Part shown: in pieces, positions 35,899 through 48,829 of the stretch | Numbering within the stretch: the stretch's first letter is position 1 | How the letters are laid out: the number at the start of each line of letters is the position of its first letter | NCBI GenBank assembly: GCA_029532625.1 | Contig: JARFXM010000006.1 | Span: forward strand, 3,472,001 to 3,536,000 | DNA length: 64,000 nucleotides | DNA from: Lomentospora prolificans | Taxonomy: Eukaryota > Ascomycota > Sordariomycetes > Microascales > Microascaceae | Reading direction: 5' to 3' | The notes under the pieces: generated by a model | What the model was told of the DNA's origin: nothing | The model's input: only the letters and a program-made list of their open reading frames with translations | Database searches by the model: none | Translations under genes and position numbers: made by a program

Positions 35899-36246
35899 TG
35901 TTACGGCTCGTGCCATGTCCGCTTACTTACTAGCTGCCGAGCTGCTAATAAGTAAGTAGGAGGTTCTATGATGCTATTCACAGATTTGATGTGGTCGCTA
36001 GTTCATGTAAGTTCACCTCTATATAGTTAGTTAGTATACAAGTAGGTATTCTCTTATAATAGTAAAATAGTCTTATTCTTTCTATCTAGCTTATAGTTCC
36101 TTACTTCCTTTATATATTCCTTACCTTTAACCTTTAGTATTACTTACTTACTATTAAGGTTCTACCAGAGTATATTTATACTTACTTATATTAGTATAGT
36201 ATATTATAGAGTACCTCTATACTTACTTATATAATATAGTATAATA
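35899..36246 (-). repeat. large gypsy 3' LTR (left copy)
   Basis: 348 bp. Its first 120 bases keep a near-original, GC-containing sequence (starts TGTTACGGCTCG); the rest is strongly AT-shifted compared with the right copy. Confidence 0.95.
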
Positions 36247-36299
36247 ATACCCCTAGCTAGTAAGAAAATAGCTAATAACCTTATTAGTACTTTGCTAGT

Positions 36300-37700
36300 A
36301 GTTTGAAGTTAGAATCTAAAGGGTAGATAATACTAGCTTACCTCTAAAGTTAGGTCTGGTATTATAGGGTAATAAGGTATATAGGGTATTCTAGCTAGTA
36401 TATACTTGCTTACTTAAGCCTTATTTATAAAAGAGAGACTTTAATTAGTATTTTTAGGGTTTTTATATTTATTTTCCTCCTTCCTACTAATCCTTCTTAC
36501 TTCCTATTAATAGCTAATATACCTTCTTCTTAATATTTTCCTTCTTCTTCTTACTTATAGCTACTAGCTAGCTAACTATCTTATATAACTCCTAGATCTC
36601 CTCCTCCTACTTTTATAATTACTATTAGAGAGTTACTACTTCTATTACTAACTACTTAATTTAGAGTTACTATAGACTTACTTACTTACTTATTTCCTTA
36701 AGGAGCTTCTTATTATTAGTAGTATTAGGTAGTAACCCTAGTACTAAGGAACTTACTTTTATAATTCTTTAGAAGTACTATTATAGTAGGGTCTCCTTAC
36801 TAGATATAGTAATTTCTAGTAGGTTATTACTATTACTATTCTTATTACTATCCTCTTTATTCTTCTTACTTACTACTTCCCTACTAGCCTTTAAGCTTAT
36901 AATACTTACCTTCTAACCCTCTTCCTTATATTATAAGGGGTTCTATAGTTACCTCTTTTTAGTTATAGAAGAGGTTACTAACTATAAGGATATATACTTT
37001 ACTAATATCCTTAGTAGCTAGTTAGTAACTATTTCTAATAGGTAGGTTATAAGCTCTTATATACTGATTCTCTATAGGGCCTCTATAGTAGCCCTAGGGA
37101 TCTTATTATCTATATAGTAGGCTTATAGGCTAGTAACTACTATATAAGCTAGTAGCTTATATAAGGTTCCTAGCTATTTTATATCTAATATACTTTTAAG
37201 GGTAGTCCCTAGATACTGAACTACTAAGTACCTTACCTAATTATAGTTCTCCTTTTACTCTTTATAAAATTCCTTAATAACTACTATTACTTCCTTATAT
37301 TCCTTCCTATCTAGGAATTACTTAGCTACCCTTTCTTAAGTAACTTCTTTATAAGTAATTCCTATATACTCTCTAATAACTTCTATAGATATATCTATAC
37401 TATTAGTTTACTTACTTCTTACTTAGGTTTACTTATAGGGCTAGGTTATAATTACTTACTAAACTTTACTTACTACTAAAGGAGCTTACTTATTAATAGT
37501 TATTATAAGTAAGTATTATTAATAGGATTTACCTATTAATAGTTATCTAGTTACTTACTAGGTTATTATTATTATATATAGGGTTATAGGATGATTATAA
37601 TATCTAGGAAGGGTTTATAAGGGAGGGATAGCTAGTACTTTTAATTACTTAAATATTTATTACTAGCCTTTTAGTAATTATATCTACTAGTGATTATATC
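36300..37700 (-). pseudogene. extra region downstream of gypsy pol, possible third open frame
   Basis: On the minus strand around 36530..36900 a Lys/Glu/Leu/Gln-rich frame, broken mainly by TAG/TAA at likely former Gln codons, has coiled-coil character (for example KQVSLQ-like and QKQEEEIQELYK-like stretches once stops are ignored). It lies after integrase, so it is not part of normal pol. A T-rich run at 37728..37760 bounds it. Function unknown; a misplaced gag-like part is possible. Confidence 0.35.
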
Positions 37701-38899
37701 TACTACTGAATTAAATCTATTACCTTTTTTATTTTTGTTTTTTTTTTTTTTTTTTTTTATATAATCCTTATAATCCCTTATTCCTTCCTCTTATCATTTA
37801 GTAGTAATTATAGCCTTTCAGCTAATCTACTACTACCTTTTATTAATATTAGTAGAATCCTATTACTCTTATACCTTCCTCTTATCTACTTATTAGTTAC
37901 TATAGTATCTTCTTTATTATTACTTACTATATCCCTCTTATATTATTTAGCCTAGCTACTATTTATTTTTAGCTTTTCACTATTATCCATAGTTTATTCT
38001 TCCTTTTAACTTCTTATCTCTAGTACTTACTAGTATAATATTTCTACTAGTAGGTACTTACCTCTACTTCTTCTATTAGTACTTATTAGCCTCTTTTTCT
38101 TATAGTTTGAATTAGGTATTTAGTAAAGTAGGTAGTATAGGTTAAATAAATAAAATACTAACTTATATAGAATATCTATTCTAGATCCCTTTTATACTAC
38201 TAACTACTACTTTAATTATCTACTCTTCCTTACTTTTACTTCTACTACTACTCTCTTATAATTACCTACTACCTTACTTATATTCTCTATTATATTCTTT
38301 ACTCTCTCCTAAGAGTTATCTTTTAGATCCTATCCTACTTAATAGACTAGATACTTATATCCTATTTAGGTATTATAGTAGCTAATAATCTATTTAACCT
38401 TAAACTCCTCCTCTTTATTAACTTAGACTAGCTTTAGAGGTTCTATATACCTCTAATAGGGATTACTTCCTTATAGGGGTTTGAAGATATATATTACTAA
38501 GATTACTAAGTGAATCTTTTAGTTCTTTAGGAAGTTTAATTTAATAGTAAGCTTATATACTCTCCTTATAACCTTGAATAGTCTTACTTAGCTTAGTAAC
38601 TACTTCTTCTTTAGTTTACCTAGTAAGCTATAGCTATTATATAATTATAAGTAAATAATATTACCTACCTAAAAAGTTACTAGCTAGTAGTACTTATTAT
38701 ACCTTAGCTTTAATAATATACTAGCTATTATAATAAGTACTTCTACTTCTTCACTATTTACTTACTAGATTAAGTCTAGTATAAGTTTTATTATTACTTT
38801 CCTTACTCCTATTATATTAGTAATAGCTACTAAAATATTTCTTAGCTTAAAACTAAAAGTTAGTATATTAAGGCTTTATCTAATTAGGGCTAAAAATAT

Positions 38900-41000
38900 A
38901 TTATTAAGATTAAACTATAATACTAGTAAGAGATTAATCTAGCTTTCTTCTAGATAGTTTGCTATATAATAGTAGATTATAATCTTAACTATCTAGATCT
39001 TCCTTTTAGATATTCTATTAGTCTATAGGTAGTAAGCTATTACTATTAGTTAACTAACCTTTAATATCTTATAGACTTCTAACTAGATTTCTAAAGTAAA
39101 CTTTAGATCTCTATTACTAATAATATATACTAGTAATCCCTAATCATAATATAATATTACTTATAGTACTATTACTACCTACTATACTATAGTTGCTATC
39201 TTACTACTTATAATTAATAGTATCTTCTTACTAAAGGTATAGTTGATTACTAGTAAGTTATCTAGTATTTGATAGCTAGGTATTACCTAGAATATGCCTT
39301 CTACTGGAATAGTGGGTATATTTATAATAAAATCTATTATAATTATATAATATAGGGTTAGTACTATATCAATCCTTTTCATTTCACTATATAGCTACTA
39401 CCTATCCCTTTAGTTCTATAGGTATACTAGGTAGTAACTATAATACTTCTTGATTTTATCTACTTTTTAATAGATATAAAAGTCTTATAAGTTATATAGT
39501 ATTCTCTTACCTCTTATATATTAATAGTTATCATATACTATCTTAAGGATAGCCTATACTACTAGGTATAGTATATATAGCTTATAATTACTCTTAGTAT
39601 TAATAAAGTAGAGAAGGCTATTATTTTCCTAGAATAGCCTAACTAGTATTAGCCTCTTCTAGCTTATCCTAGCTTCCTCTTCCTTTTATTATCTAATTAT
39701 ATATAATACCTTTCCTAGCTTACTATCCTTCTTATAACTATTAATAATTAGTTACTATAGATCCTCTATTAGCTAGATTACTAGTATTTATATTCCTTGC
39801 CTTTCTACCTCCTCTAGGGTATATACTTACTTATCTATTATATCTATTCTAATATCATTTAGTTTATTAGGCTGTTTATAGTCTGGCCTAGTATCCCTTA
39901 TAAGTATAGTTAGTAATCATAAAAGTATATCTAGTACTATATTTAATAGTCTAGGTATATAGAAAACCTTAAAATTAAACTATAATAGCTAGTTTATAGT
40001 ATTTACTAGCTTTAAGTTAGCCTTACTAAGATCTATAGTTTTTAAGGAGGTATATTTTATAATCCCTTTTAATAGTAAGTAATCTATAAGGATTACTATT
40101 AGAGATCTATTTACCCTAACTATTTTCTATAGCTTCCTTACTACCTAGATAACTACTACTAATTCTACCTTTATTAATCTATACTTCTTTTCTATATTTA
40201 AGTATATATATAATAGGAAGTATAGTAGCTATAATTCCTTTACTATAATATCTTTTCCTGGAATAGATTTTCCATCCTATTCCTTACTATATAGCTAGAA
40301 TATATATATACTAAAGGTGATTCTACTAGTATCTACTTTTAAGAATAGTATTCAGTCTAGATCTATATAGTATAGTAATATTTACTTATAAAGGAAGGAT
40401 TATAGGTTAGTAAATACCTCCTACTCTTCTAGTATTAGGGTAAACCTATATTTACTTACTTTCTACTTCCTCTACTACTTACTATTCTTTCCTAAAATAA
40501 TCTTCTAGCTCTCTTATATAGCTTTTAGCTCTATGGTTTTCTACCTCTATAGTAGTACTATCTATATATTAAACTATAGAATTATTATATAGATGAATAT
40601 TACTATACTAATATAGTGTTCTAACTTTTCTAAATTATTAAGGTATTATATTATCTATTTAAATCCTAGGATATAATTACTTATCTTCTATTTACTATTA
40701 TTATTAAGGATATAACTAAGGAAAGTAATACTAAAGAAACCTATAAAGGATTTATTTATAGAGATATATAAGTAATTCCTACTTATTATCTATATTACTA
40801 TTTCTATATAGTATAGATACTCCTCCTCTATATCACTAAAGATTATAATATTATTAATATATACTTACATAAAATAATAGTACTTAAAGAATAAGTAATC
40901 CATATATTATTATATAAATACTAGTGAGTTCTTAAAACCTATAAGAATAATATTTAATTACTCTAACCCTTACAGGCTGATCACTACTATATAGTCATAA
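38900..41000 (-). pseudogene. large gypsy pol remnant: RT to integrase
   Basis: The minus strand shows RT with the YINN box at 40850..40861 and upstream IVVIS and IILIGF-type segments (about 40900..41030). Further down, integrase residues around 38990..39130 include ISNRD, KFTLEI and IAYYLQTNRISKRK, matching the DRG/F-T and A-Y-H-P-Q-T-D-G-x-S/T-E-R landmarks after RIP. Confidence 0.8.
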
Positions 41001-44000
41001 TACTTATAATAGATTAGTAGCTAATAGAAGAACTTTTTAGTATCTAGGCTAGTAAATACTTACTTACTATATAGTGTTTCTATAATATCTTCCTAACTTA
41101 GCAGTAGGTAAACATCTAGTATTACCTACTTATTTAGTAGTTATAGGTTAATAACTACTCTCCTATTATATTTCTTAGTATCTATAGATTAGTATACTAT
41201 AAATACTAGGTAGGTAATTAATACTAGTTACCTTATCTATTCTATCTTTCCTTACTAGTAAAGAGGGTTATAGGTCTTATCTAAAATAAGTCTCTTATTA
41301 CTTACTAATAGGTATTAGTATATATTTTATTTTTAGTTTTACTAACTATTAGTAAGATTAATTCTTATTTTATCCTCTTCTACTATAGGTATAATCCTTT
41401 AATCTTTATAGATAATCTTATATTTATTTATAAGGTTAGTTATCTTTACTATAAACTCTAGGTTAGTATTTACTATTAAAACCCCTTTTTCAGTCTTTAT
41501 AACTAGTACTTTCTCTAGTATATTAATACTATAGCTAGGGATTTAATAATTAGTATTAAGAAGTACTTTTTAGGCCTACTTTTACTCTTCTTATACCTCT
41601 ACTACCTCTTTCTCTACTATTTATAGCTACTAGTAAGTAACCTCTCCCTTAATAGGATTATCTAGCCTCTCTATTACTTTTATTAATACTATAAATACCT
41701 ATTCTTTAGGGTTACTCTCTACTATTCTTCCTATTCTTTTACTATATTTTAATATTATTTAGGATACTATTAGGTTACTAACTATTACTATTTTAGAAGT
41801 AGACTATAATATCTTAGTATTATAGATATTATTATATATTAACTAAAAGTAGTAAGTTTACTCTTACTTACTATCCCCTTCTTTCTACTACCTAATTTTT
41901 CCTACTTCTATTAGTTTTAGAAGGTTAATATAGTAGAGAGGGATCACTATTTTAGATCTTAGTAGGATCCTTATTATATAAGCTACTACTACCTTTTTTT
42001 CTATCCTTCTTTTCTTCTTTAATATCCTTAAGTCTACTTTTATCCCCTAATATACTAGGAACTTAATAATTCCCTTCTATAGGTTAATTATTACTCCTAT
42101 CTAGATTAAGAAATTATTACTAAGTAATAACTTAGGACTAAGGTTATTAATAATATCTACTATTATAATTATATAGCTATTAACTTCTATTTCCTATATA
42201 GTTCTAGGAATATAGAAATTAAAGCTTACTTTCTTAGTAATATTAAAATTAGCTCTTATACCTACTATTATAACTAGCTTACTTTTAGTAGTAAATACTA
42301 TATTTAGTGAATTCTTAGTAAGCTATTCCTTATTAACTAGGATAGAGCTTACTCCTATATTAAGGTAGATCTTTACTTTTAATTTATTCTTCTTAAATCT
42401 TACTAGTATTTATAAATATATTAATTATTAGTCTTTTAGGATAAGGGTTAGTAGTATTATTAGGTTAATTACTTATCCTAAGGAGTAGAGTAGGTTATTA
42501 TTATTTACTACTTAATTTCTTAGGTATAATCTCTTATAGTCTCTTCCTATACTAACCTCCTTATCTCTTCCTTACTATCTATATCTCTTAGCCTAATAAT
42601 AGTAATATAGGGCTTTCTTAGACTAAAATACTTCTCTATATATTAGGTATATATTTACCCTACTCCTCTCTTCCTTATATACTAGCTAAAAGTAGTAGGT
42701 ATTAAACTCCCTCCTATTAGTTCTATTTTTACTCTTATTACTATTACTAGCTAGCTTACTTTTTATAATAAATATATTATCTCTTTCTAGTTTAGAAGTA
42801 TTATCTTTACTACTTTCTTCCTTACCTATTACTATAAAAGTATATCTAGTCTACTTTAGCTTTCTTTCTTCTTTATTAGTATTAGGGTTATCTTTATATA
42901 TTTTTTTAACTAGATAGCTTCTCCTTTACTAGTTATTTCTTTTCTAGTAGATTTTAAACTATTAAGGATATTTTTTATCCCTTTACTTTATTTACTATAG
43001 CCTCTTTAATAGTTATTATAGTTAAGAGTTACTTAAGTAAGGTAGAGTATATTAATTAGAGAGCTCCTTTTAGTAAGTAGGGGGTTTATCTCTCTTCTTA
43101 GTCCTTCTCTATTACCTTCTTACTAGTACTTAGTCCCTTATTAGCTTTTCCTTATATTCTGGATTATTATATCCTTAGTATAACTTATTCTACTATTACT
43201 ATTGGTTTAGCTAAGCCTAGTTTATAGCTACTAGCCTACTCTTACTATCTACCTTATCTACTAATATTATCTCTACTAGTTAGGTAGATTCTTTAATTAA
43301 TAGCTAAGAAGTAGTAAAGGAGTGACCTAGTAGTTTAGCCTTCTCTTCTACCCTTATTATCTACTTATTAGTATCTCTTCTTTCTATTAGCTTTACTATT
43401 ACTACTTATAAGGTAGGGTTTAAGTAATTATAAGCTACTATTAGCTAACTATAGATACTACTATTATTTTATATTTATATATACTATATATATTAGATTA
43501 TGAAATTATATACTAGCTTCTACTTTTTTATATCTACTATTATATATATATTCTTAGTTAACTATTCTTTAGCTTTATACCTTTGAATACTGAATTATTA
43601 ATATAGGGTAGCTACCTATCTATTAACTATTCCTTACTATAATTACTACCTTTCTTATAGGGAAATAATCTTACTCTACTATATTAGTACTTTACCTCTT
43701 AATAGCTTATAGAGGCTAATTATTATCTAGTATACCTTCTTTATATTATCTTAAGCCTCTACCTCTAGTATATTAGTGAAAAGGGTTATATTATAGAAGT
43801 ATATTTATTTACTATCTATAAAGTATCCTTACTTACTATATTTCTTTTTATTAGTATCTAGCTAAAAGAAACTAATTAACTTAATCTACTATTAGTATTC
43901 TATTACTATCTTACTTCTAGATAGTAGTATAGGTACTAGTACTATAGGGTTGGGATATAGTAGCTACTAGGGTATTACTCTCTAGAATACCTATATAATA

Positions 44001-45123
44001 GCTTCTACTATCTTAGTTATATCTAGTTGTCCTTGACTTCTAATTAGTAAATAGTTACTAGTTCCTTATAAGCTAGATATAGGGGTAAGTCTATGATCCC
44101 TATCTATTAGCTAGCTATAATTACTATCTTATCTTAGTAGTAGGATTAGTAATATTACTAGGGGTCTTTCTAGGGACTAATACTAAATAACTAGTATACC
44201 CTCTAGTATTAGATATTATAGCTAATTAAACCCTAGTTATAGGTATTTTAGTATAAGGGTATTATCCCTTACTTATACTATTAGACTCTATATATATAGG
44301 TTTTAAGGGTAATAGATACTAGGTACCTATTAGTCTAGTTAGTAAGTATCTCTACTATTATCTCCTCTTCCTTTTAGTATAAATCTAGTTAGTAAAGGTT
44401 AACCTTCCTAGATATAGAGGGTAATAACTTATAATTATTTACTAGTACTTACTACTAGTTATAGAGTATTTCTTATAACTAGGGTGATATACTAGTTAGT
44501 AAGTATACTATACCTCTTATTACTAACTAGTATCCTATACTAATCCTAGCTAGCTATTACTAGGTATCTTCTACTATAGCTTAGTCCTTCCCTTTAGGCT
44601 CTAGGTTAGCTTTCCTTATATAATTACTATTCTAAAGAGGCTTTAGGGGAGTATTCTCTAGCTATTTCTTATAGAGGGGAGGATACCCTACTTAGTAAGC
44701 TAGTAGTTTTATACTTATAAGGGTTATTACTATTATTAGAATAGGGAAAATCACTAGGGGTATTTAAGGAGGAAGTAGCTATTACTATTTAGGTATAGGT
44801 TACTACTCCTTTTTTACCCTTAATAAGTAGTATCTTATTAAGGTCTAGAGGATTCCTACTATTACTAGCTTCCTCTATTCCTACTTGTTTTTACCTTCTT
44901 AACTTATAATTACTATGAAGGTGATTTGTAGCTAGTACTAGGTATACTACTTGTTATTATTACTAGTTAGTGATCCTAGGATTACTAGTATCTTATTAGG
45001 GTAGTGATCTCTTTTATATAGAGATTATAGAGGACCTATTATAGCTATCTTGCTATTAAGATAGCTCTTTTAGGGAGTAGTTTCTTACTTAAGGATAAAG
45101 GGTTAAATAAGTAATACTACCAC

Positions 45124-45471
45124 TATTATAGCTTATGCTATATCTACTTGCTTACTAGCTGCTAAGCTGCTAACAAGTAAGCAGGAGGTTCTATAATGCT
45201 ATTCACAGATTCGATATGGTCGCTAGTTTATGTAAGTTTACCTCTATATAGTCAGTTAGTATACAGGTAGGTGTTCTCTTATAATGGTAAAATAGTCTTA
45301 TTCTTCCTATCTAGCTTATAGTTCCTTACTTCCTTTATATATTCCTTACCTTCAACCTTTAGTATTGCTTACTTACTGCTAAGGTTCTGCCAGAGTATGT
45401 TCATACTTGCTTATATTGGTGTGGTGTGTTATGGAGCGCCTCCATGCTTGCTTGCATGATATAGCGTAACA
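45124..45471 (-). repeat. large gypsy 5' LTR (right copy)
   Basis: 348 bp. Its last 100 bases are close to unmutated (GC-containing, ends GCGTAACA), while its first bases are RIP-converted: the mirror image of the left copy. Confidence 0.95.
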
Positions 45472-47990
45472 ATATAGCTATATTAATAATTTTAGGCTAG
45501 AGCCTATATAAGAGGCTAGAGGCTAGGAATAGGGCCCTAGCTCTTATAGTAATCTTCCCCCTAGTATACTTATATTCTCCACTTTATACTAGAGTAGCTT
45601 TTAGTACTTTTTCTATTTCTACTCCCCTAGTTATATAGAGCACTTCTATTTACTCCTAGGCTAAGTAGCTTTTAAAGTCTATCTAAAGATATCTCTACTA
45701 GATTTAGTAGATATTCTAACTTTTAGTAAAGAAATTATTAAACTTATTAATAATATTAACTTCTCTTTTTACTTCTAATTCTATCTAAGTATAACCTATA
45801 GCTTTATTAATAAAAAGGAGCTAGTAATTTATATTATTATCTATAATTCTAGGTAAGAACTAATCTACTAGTAGGTAGGTTCTAGGAACCTTTATATAGG
45901 ACTAAGGCTACTTATATATAATAATTTACTTTACTTTTATAATTATATATACTTTATAGTCTATCCCTTTTAAGTACTCCCTAATATTTATAACTCCTAG
46001 AGTATTTTATAGTAATATCTTTAAGGTTCTAAATTCTAGATACCTTAATCTTTAATACTATATCTAGGGGTTATCTTTAGAGGTATCCTAGTATAGTTTC
46101 TTACTCTAACTACTTTTACTAGATATTAAAATAACCTTCTTAGGTTTAGTTACTTTATTTAGATATATCTACTAACCTCTTTTAGCTAGTAGTAATATAG
46201 TCTTATTTTTTACTAGATAAATATTTTAAGCTTCTCTTTACTTATATTTAATTATATAAAGGTTTCTAATAAACTAGTATTTTATAATAACCTACTTTTA
46301 ACCTTTTAAGCCTTACTTATTATATAACTTAAGTATTTTCATATCTATATAGAGTCCTTTAGTATAGACTTACTAGCTACTTATTAAGGTAGTTAGAAAT
46401 AATAGGATAAAAGTGCCTTCTATAATTAGGAAGCTTTTTAGGCCTATAATATACCCTATTAGGGATATTATTATTCTCCTATATACTTTAATCTTTACTA
46501 GGCTATTCCTAGTAAGTATATATTCTAGTATTTCTAGTACCCTAACTACTATAAAATAAGCTAGGTTATTTATAATACTAATAGTTATACCTATATTATA
46601 TACTATAGTTACTTTAAATAAAGAATCCTAGGTACTAAGTATTACTATAAGTATAGGATCTTATATTATAATATAACTAACTTTAACTTAATCTTTTTTA
46701 GAAGGCTTAGTTTAAGATCTTATAACCCTTTTAATTAATTCCTAGACTTCTTTAATAATTTTTTAATCCTTCTTTACCTCTTCTAGTTATTTTACTTACT
46801 ATAGCTACTCTTTATACTTAAGAGGGTATTTTAATAGATAGATAAGAAAATAATTATTTATACTATAATATATACTAAAACTATTTTTTAAAAAGTATAA
46901 GTAATAGTTTAACTTTTATTAACTATTCTAATCTTTTCCCTATAAAGTTAGTTAGTCTAGCTCTTTTATATTTACTAGTATAGCTACTAGTTTTATAATA
47001 TAGGAAATAGTTTCTAAAGTTCTTATAGAAGTTATAAATACCTAATATTACTATACTAGCTTAATTATAAGAGTTTATTTATAGGAGGCCTAGAGCTCTA
47101 GGGTTATAGTCTACTCTTAATAGTACTATTCCTATACTAACCTATACTTCTAGGTAGCCTTATAGAAATCTACTTTTACTACTTACTTATTTATTATAAA
47201 GGCTAAGTTATTTATAACTTTTATAAACTAGGTAAGTTTAATATCTTTAACTTATACCTTAATAGGGTTTCTATAAGCTAAGTATACTAAAACTATATAC
47301 TACTACTTCTCTACTTAATAATAAGTATTTATTTTAGAGATTTAGTATAGTAACTATAAGACCTTAAGAGATTCTCTTAAAGTCTTAATTTTTTAATAAT
47401 TTTAGTATAATAATTTCTTATAGATTACTAAATATATCTTTAGAGGTTTCTTAGCTTTACTATTTTATACTTATAATCTATATAGTAGCTTATTATAATT
47501 TATATATTAATAGTAAATATACTAGTAATTTACCTCTTATACTCTACCTACTTATAATTAAGTAATCCTTAACCTATTATAGATAAGTAAGTTCTAAGCT
47601 TATCTATAGCTCTTTACTAATATTCTTTATTAAAGATCCTTATTTTCTCTTCTATATATTTATTAAATAGAAGAACTTAGGGTACTTAAGGAGGTTCTTT
47701 AATTCCTTCTAGGTTAATATACTCCTAGACTTTAAGGTTTTTAGCTTCTAGCTAAATATCCTTTTCCTACTCTATATAGCCTAACTAGTTTATTAGGAGG
47801 ATAATAGGGTAGTAGGTATCCTCTTAAGAATTTATTTTTTCTTCCTTTTAATTATTCTATATATACTAGAGTAGATATAATCCTTTTTTTATTTTAAGTA
47901 TAGATATTTTAATAAATCTATGTGATCTTGCTGAATATTCTAGCTTTAGTGGTTCTATATGATATATTGAAGGGTTTTCAGGCTTATAAT

Positions 47991-48278
47991 TATAGTAGAT
48001 TTTAATAGGAAGAAGATTTTTAGATAGATGATTTTCAAGGGATAAAATAAGATATAGTTTCGACTAATCAAAATAGAAGGAGCTACTAAAAAGATTTTTA
48101 TTAAAATAAAGTAATGATGATATTTCGATATTTTTCTGATGATCCAGAGGGATCTTTTTCAGTGCGTGGTGACTGTTAATTTGGACACCTTAAATGCATT
48201 TTTTACCCCTTTTGCTACTAAATTACAGTGTAAGGGTTGGTATTAATTTCAGGTGAAGTGTCCTAGCGCGCCCCTACA
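47991..48278 (-). repeat. copia 5' LTR (right copy)
   Basis: 288 bp, followed by target duplication AATAT. The inner half is RIP-converted, the outer half much less so. Confidence 0.95.
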
Positions 48279-48829
48279 AATATCACATACCTGGTTACCT
48301 TTGACCACCATCGCACTGCGTCGCACGCCCCCCTCCGCAGCTGTGTTCTGCAACTCCCATTGGCCTGTCGAATGCGATTGTCGCACACCCTGTTGACATC
48401 TCCCCGCTCGGCACTGAGGCTGACTGACAGGCTATAAATGGTGGCTGATATACCCTGTGCTGGCTAATACAGGCTGCCCAGGTGGCTTTCCTCCATCCAC
48501 GCCTGTGGATGGCCGGTCGGCTCTGGATGTTGGTGTAAATCTAAAAATGGTAGAATGGAGGTTTTGTCGAGTGACGCGAGATCCAAAAAGATTGAGGAAT
48601 TCAATAGCCTTTTGTTGGGCTTCGTAGAAATCTCAATAGAGACGCGGCTATTGCCCCATAGGTTTAGTTCACCAGATAAACCCGAAAAGTGAGGTCTGAT
48701 TATTGATGTTGCTGGCTCTATACAAGCCTCAAGTGGCGGACGTGTGAATCAAGCGGCCAGCCAAGAACTGCTGATACATACTTAAAATATCTCCCACGAA
48801 CAAAATATCCGGCGGAAAATGGAATTTTC
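48279..48829. other. displaced upstream region of the Zn2Cys6-ankyrin gene
   Basis: Single-copy, GC-normal DNA that joined directly to 27167 before the copia insertion, so the first few hundred bases are probably the original promoter of the 24.6-27.1 kb gene. No coding pattern. CCATTGG occurs near 48357. Confidence 0.6.

Larger units (their letters stand above)
35899..45471 (-). mobile_element. Large Ty3/gypsy LTR retrotransposon (9.6 kb), RIP-mutated, nested in copia
   Basis: Direct 348-bp LTRs at 35899..36246 and 45124..45471 (ends TGTTAC...GTAACA) with perfect 5-bp target duplication ATATA (35894..35898 and 45472..45476). On the minus strand an RT catalytic box (YINN, former YxDD) lies at 40850..40861, followed by IIIFSD. 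An integrase C-terminal core lies at about 38990..39130 with the shape of the family's T/V-A-Y-H-P-Q-T-D-G block. RT before integrase gives the Ty3/gypsy order. The element is long: about 2.6 kb lies between the integrase core and the left (3') LTR, more than a pol end needs. Confidence 0.9.
27168..48278 (-). mobile_element. Ty1/copia LTR retrotransposon, RIP-mutated, split by two nested insertions
   Basis: Direct 288-bp LTRs at 27168..27455 and 47991..48278 are flanked by a perfect 5-bp target duplication AATAT (27163..27167 and 48279..48283). Without the two inner elements and their duplications the copia element is about 5.6 kb, a normal size. Its own internal DNA is 27456..28506, 34428..35898 and 45477..47990. 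A minus-strand Ty1/copia RNase H is readable near the left end (27690..28010), which fixes orientation and family: the left LTR is the 3' LTR. The block is dominated by TpA with stops in every frame, and LTR differences are nearly all CpA-to-TpA type transitions, the hallmark of RIP. It cannot be active. Confidence 0.93.

Noticed and set aside
27456..47990. CRISPR array or other regularly spaced repeat
   Set aside because: No spaced short repeats; similarity inside the block is accounted for by LTR pairs and by TpA-rich composition.
27168..48278. AT-rich block as a centromere or a horizontally acquired island
   Set aside because: Paired LTRs, target duplications and pol motifs explain the whole block as nested retrotransposons; the AT content is explained by RIP.
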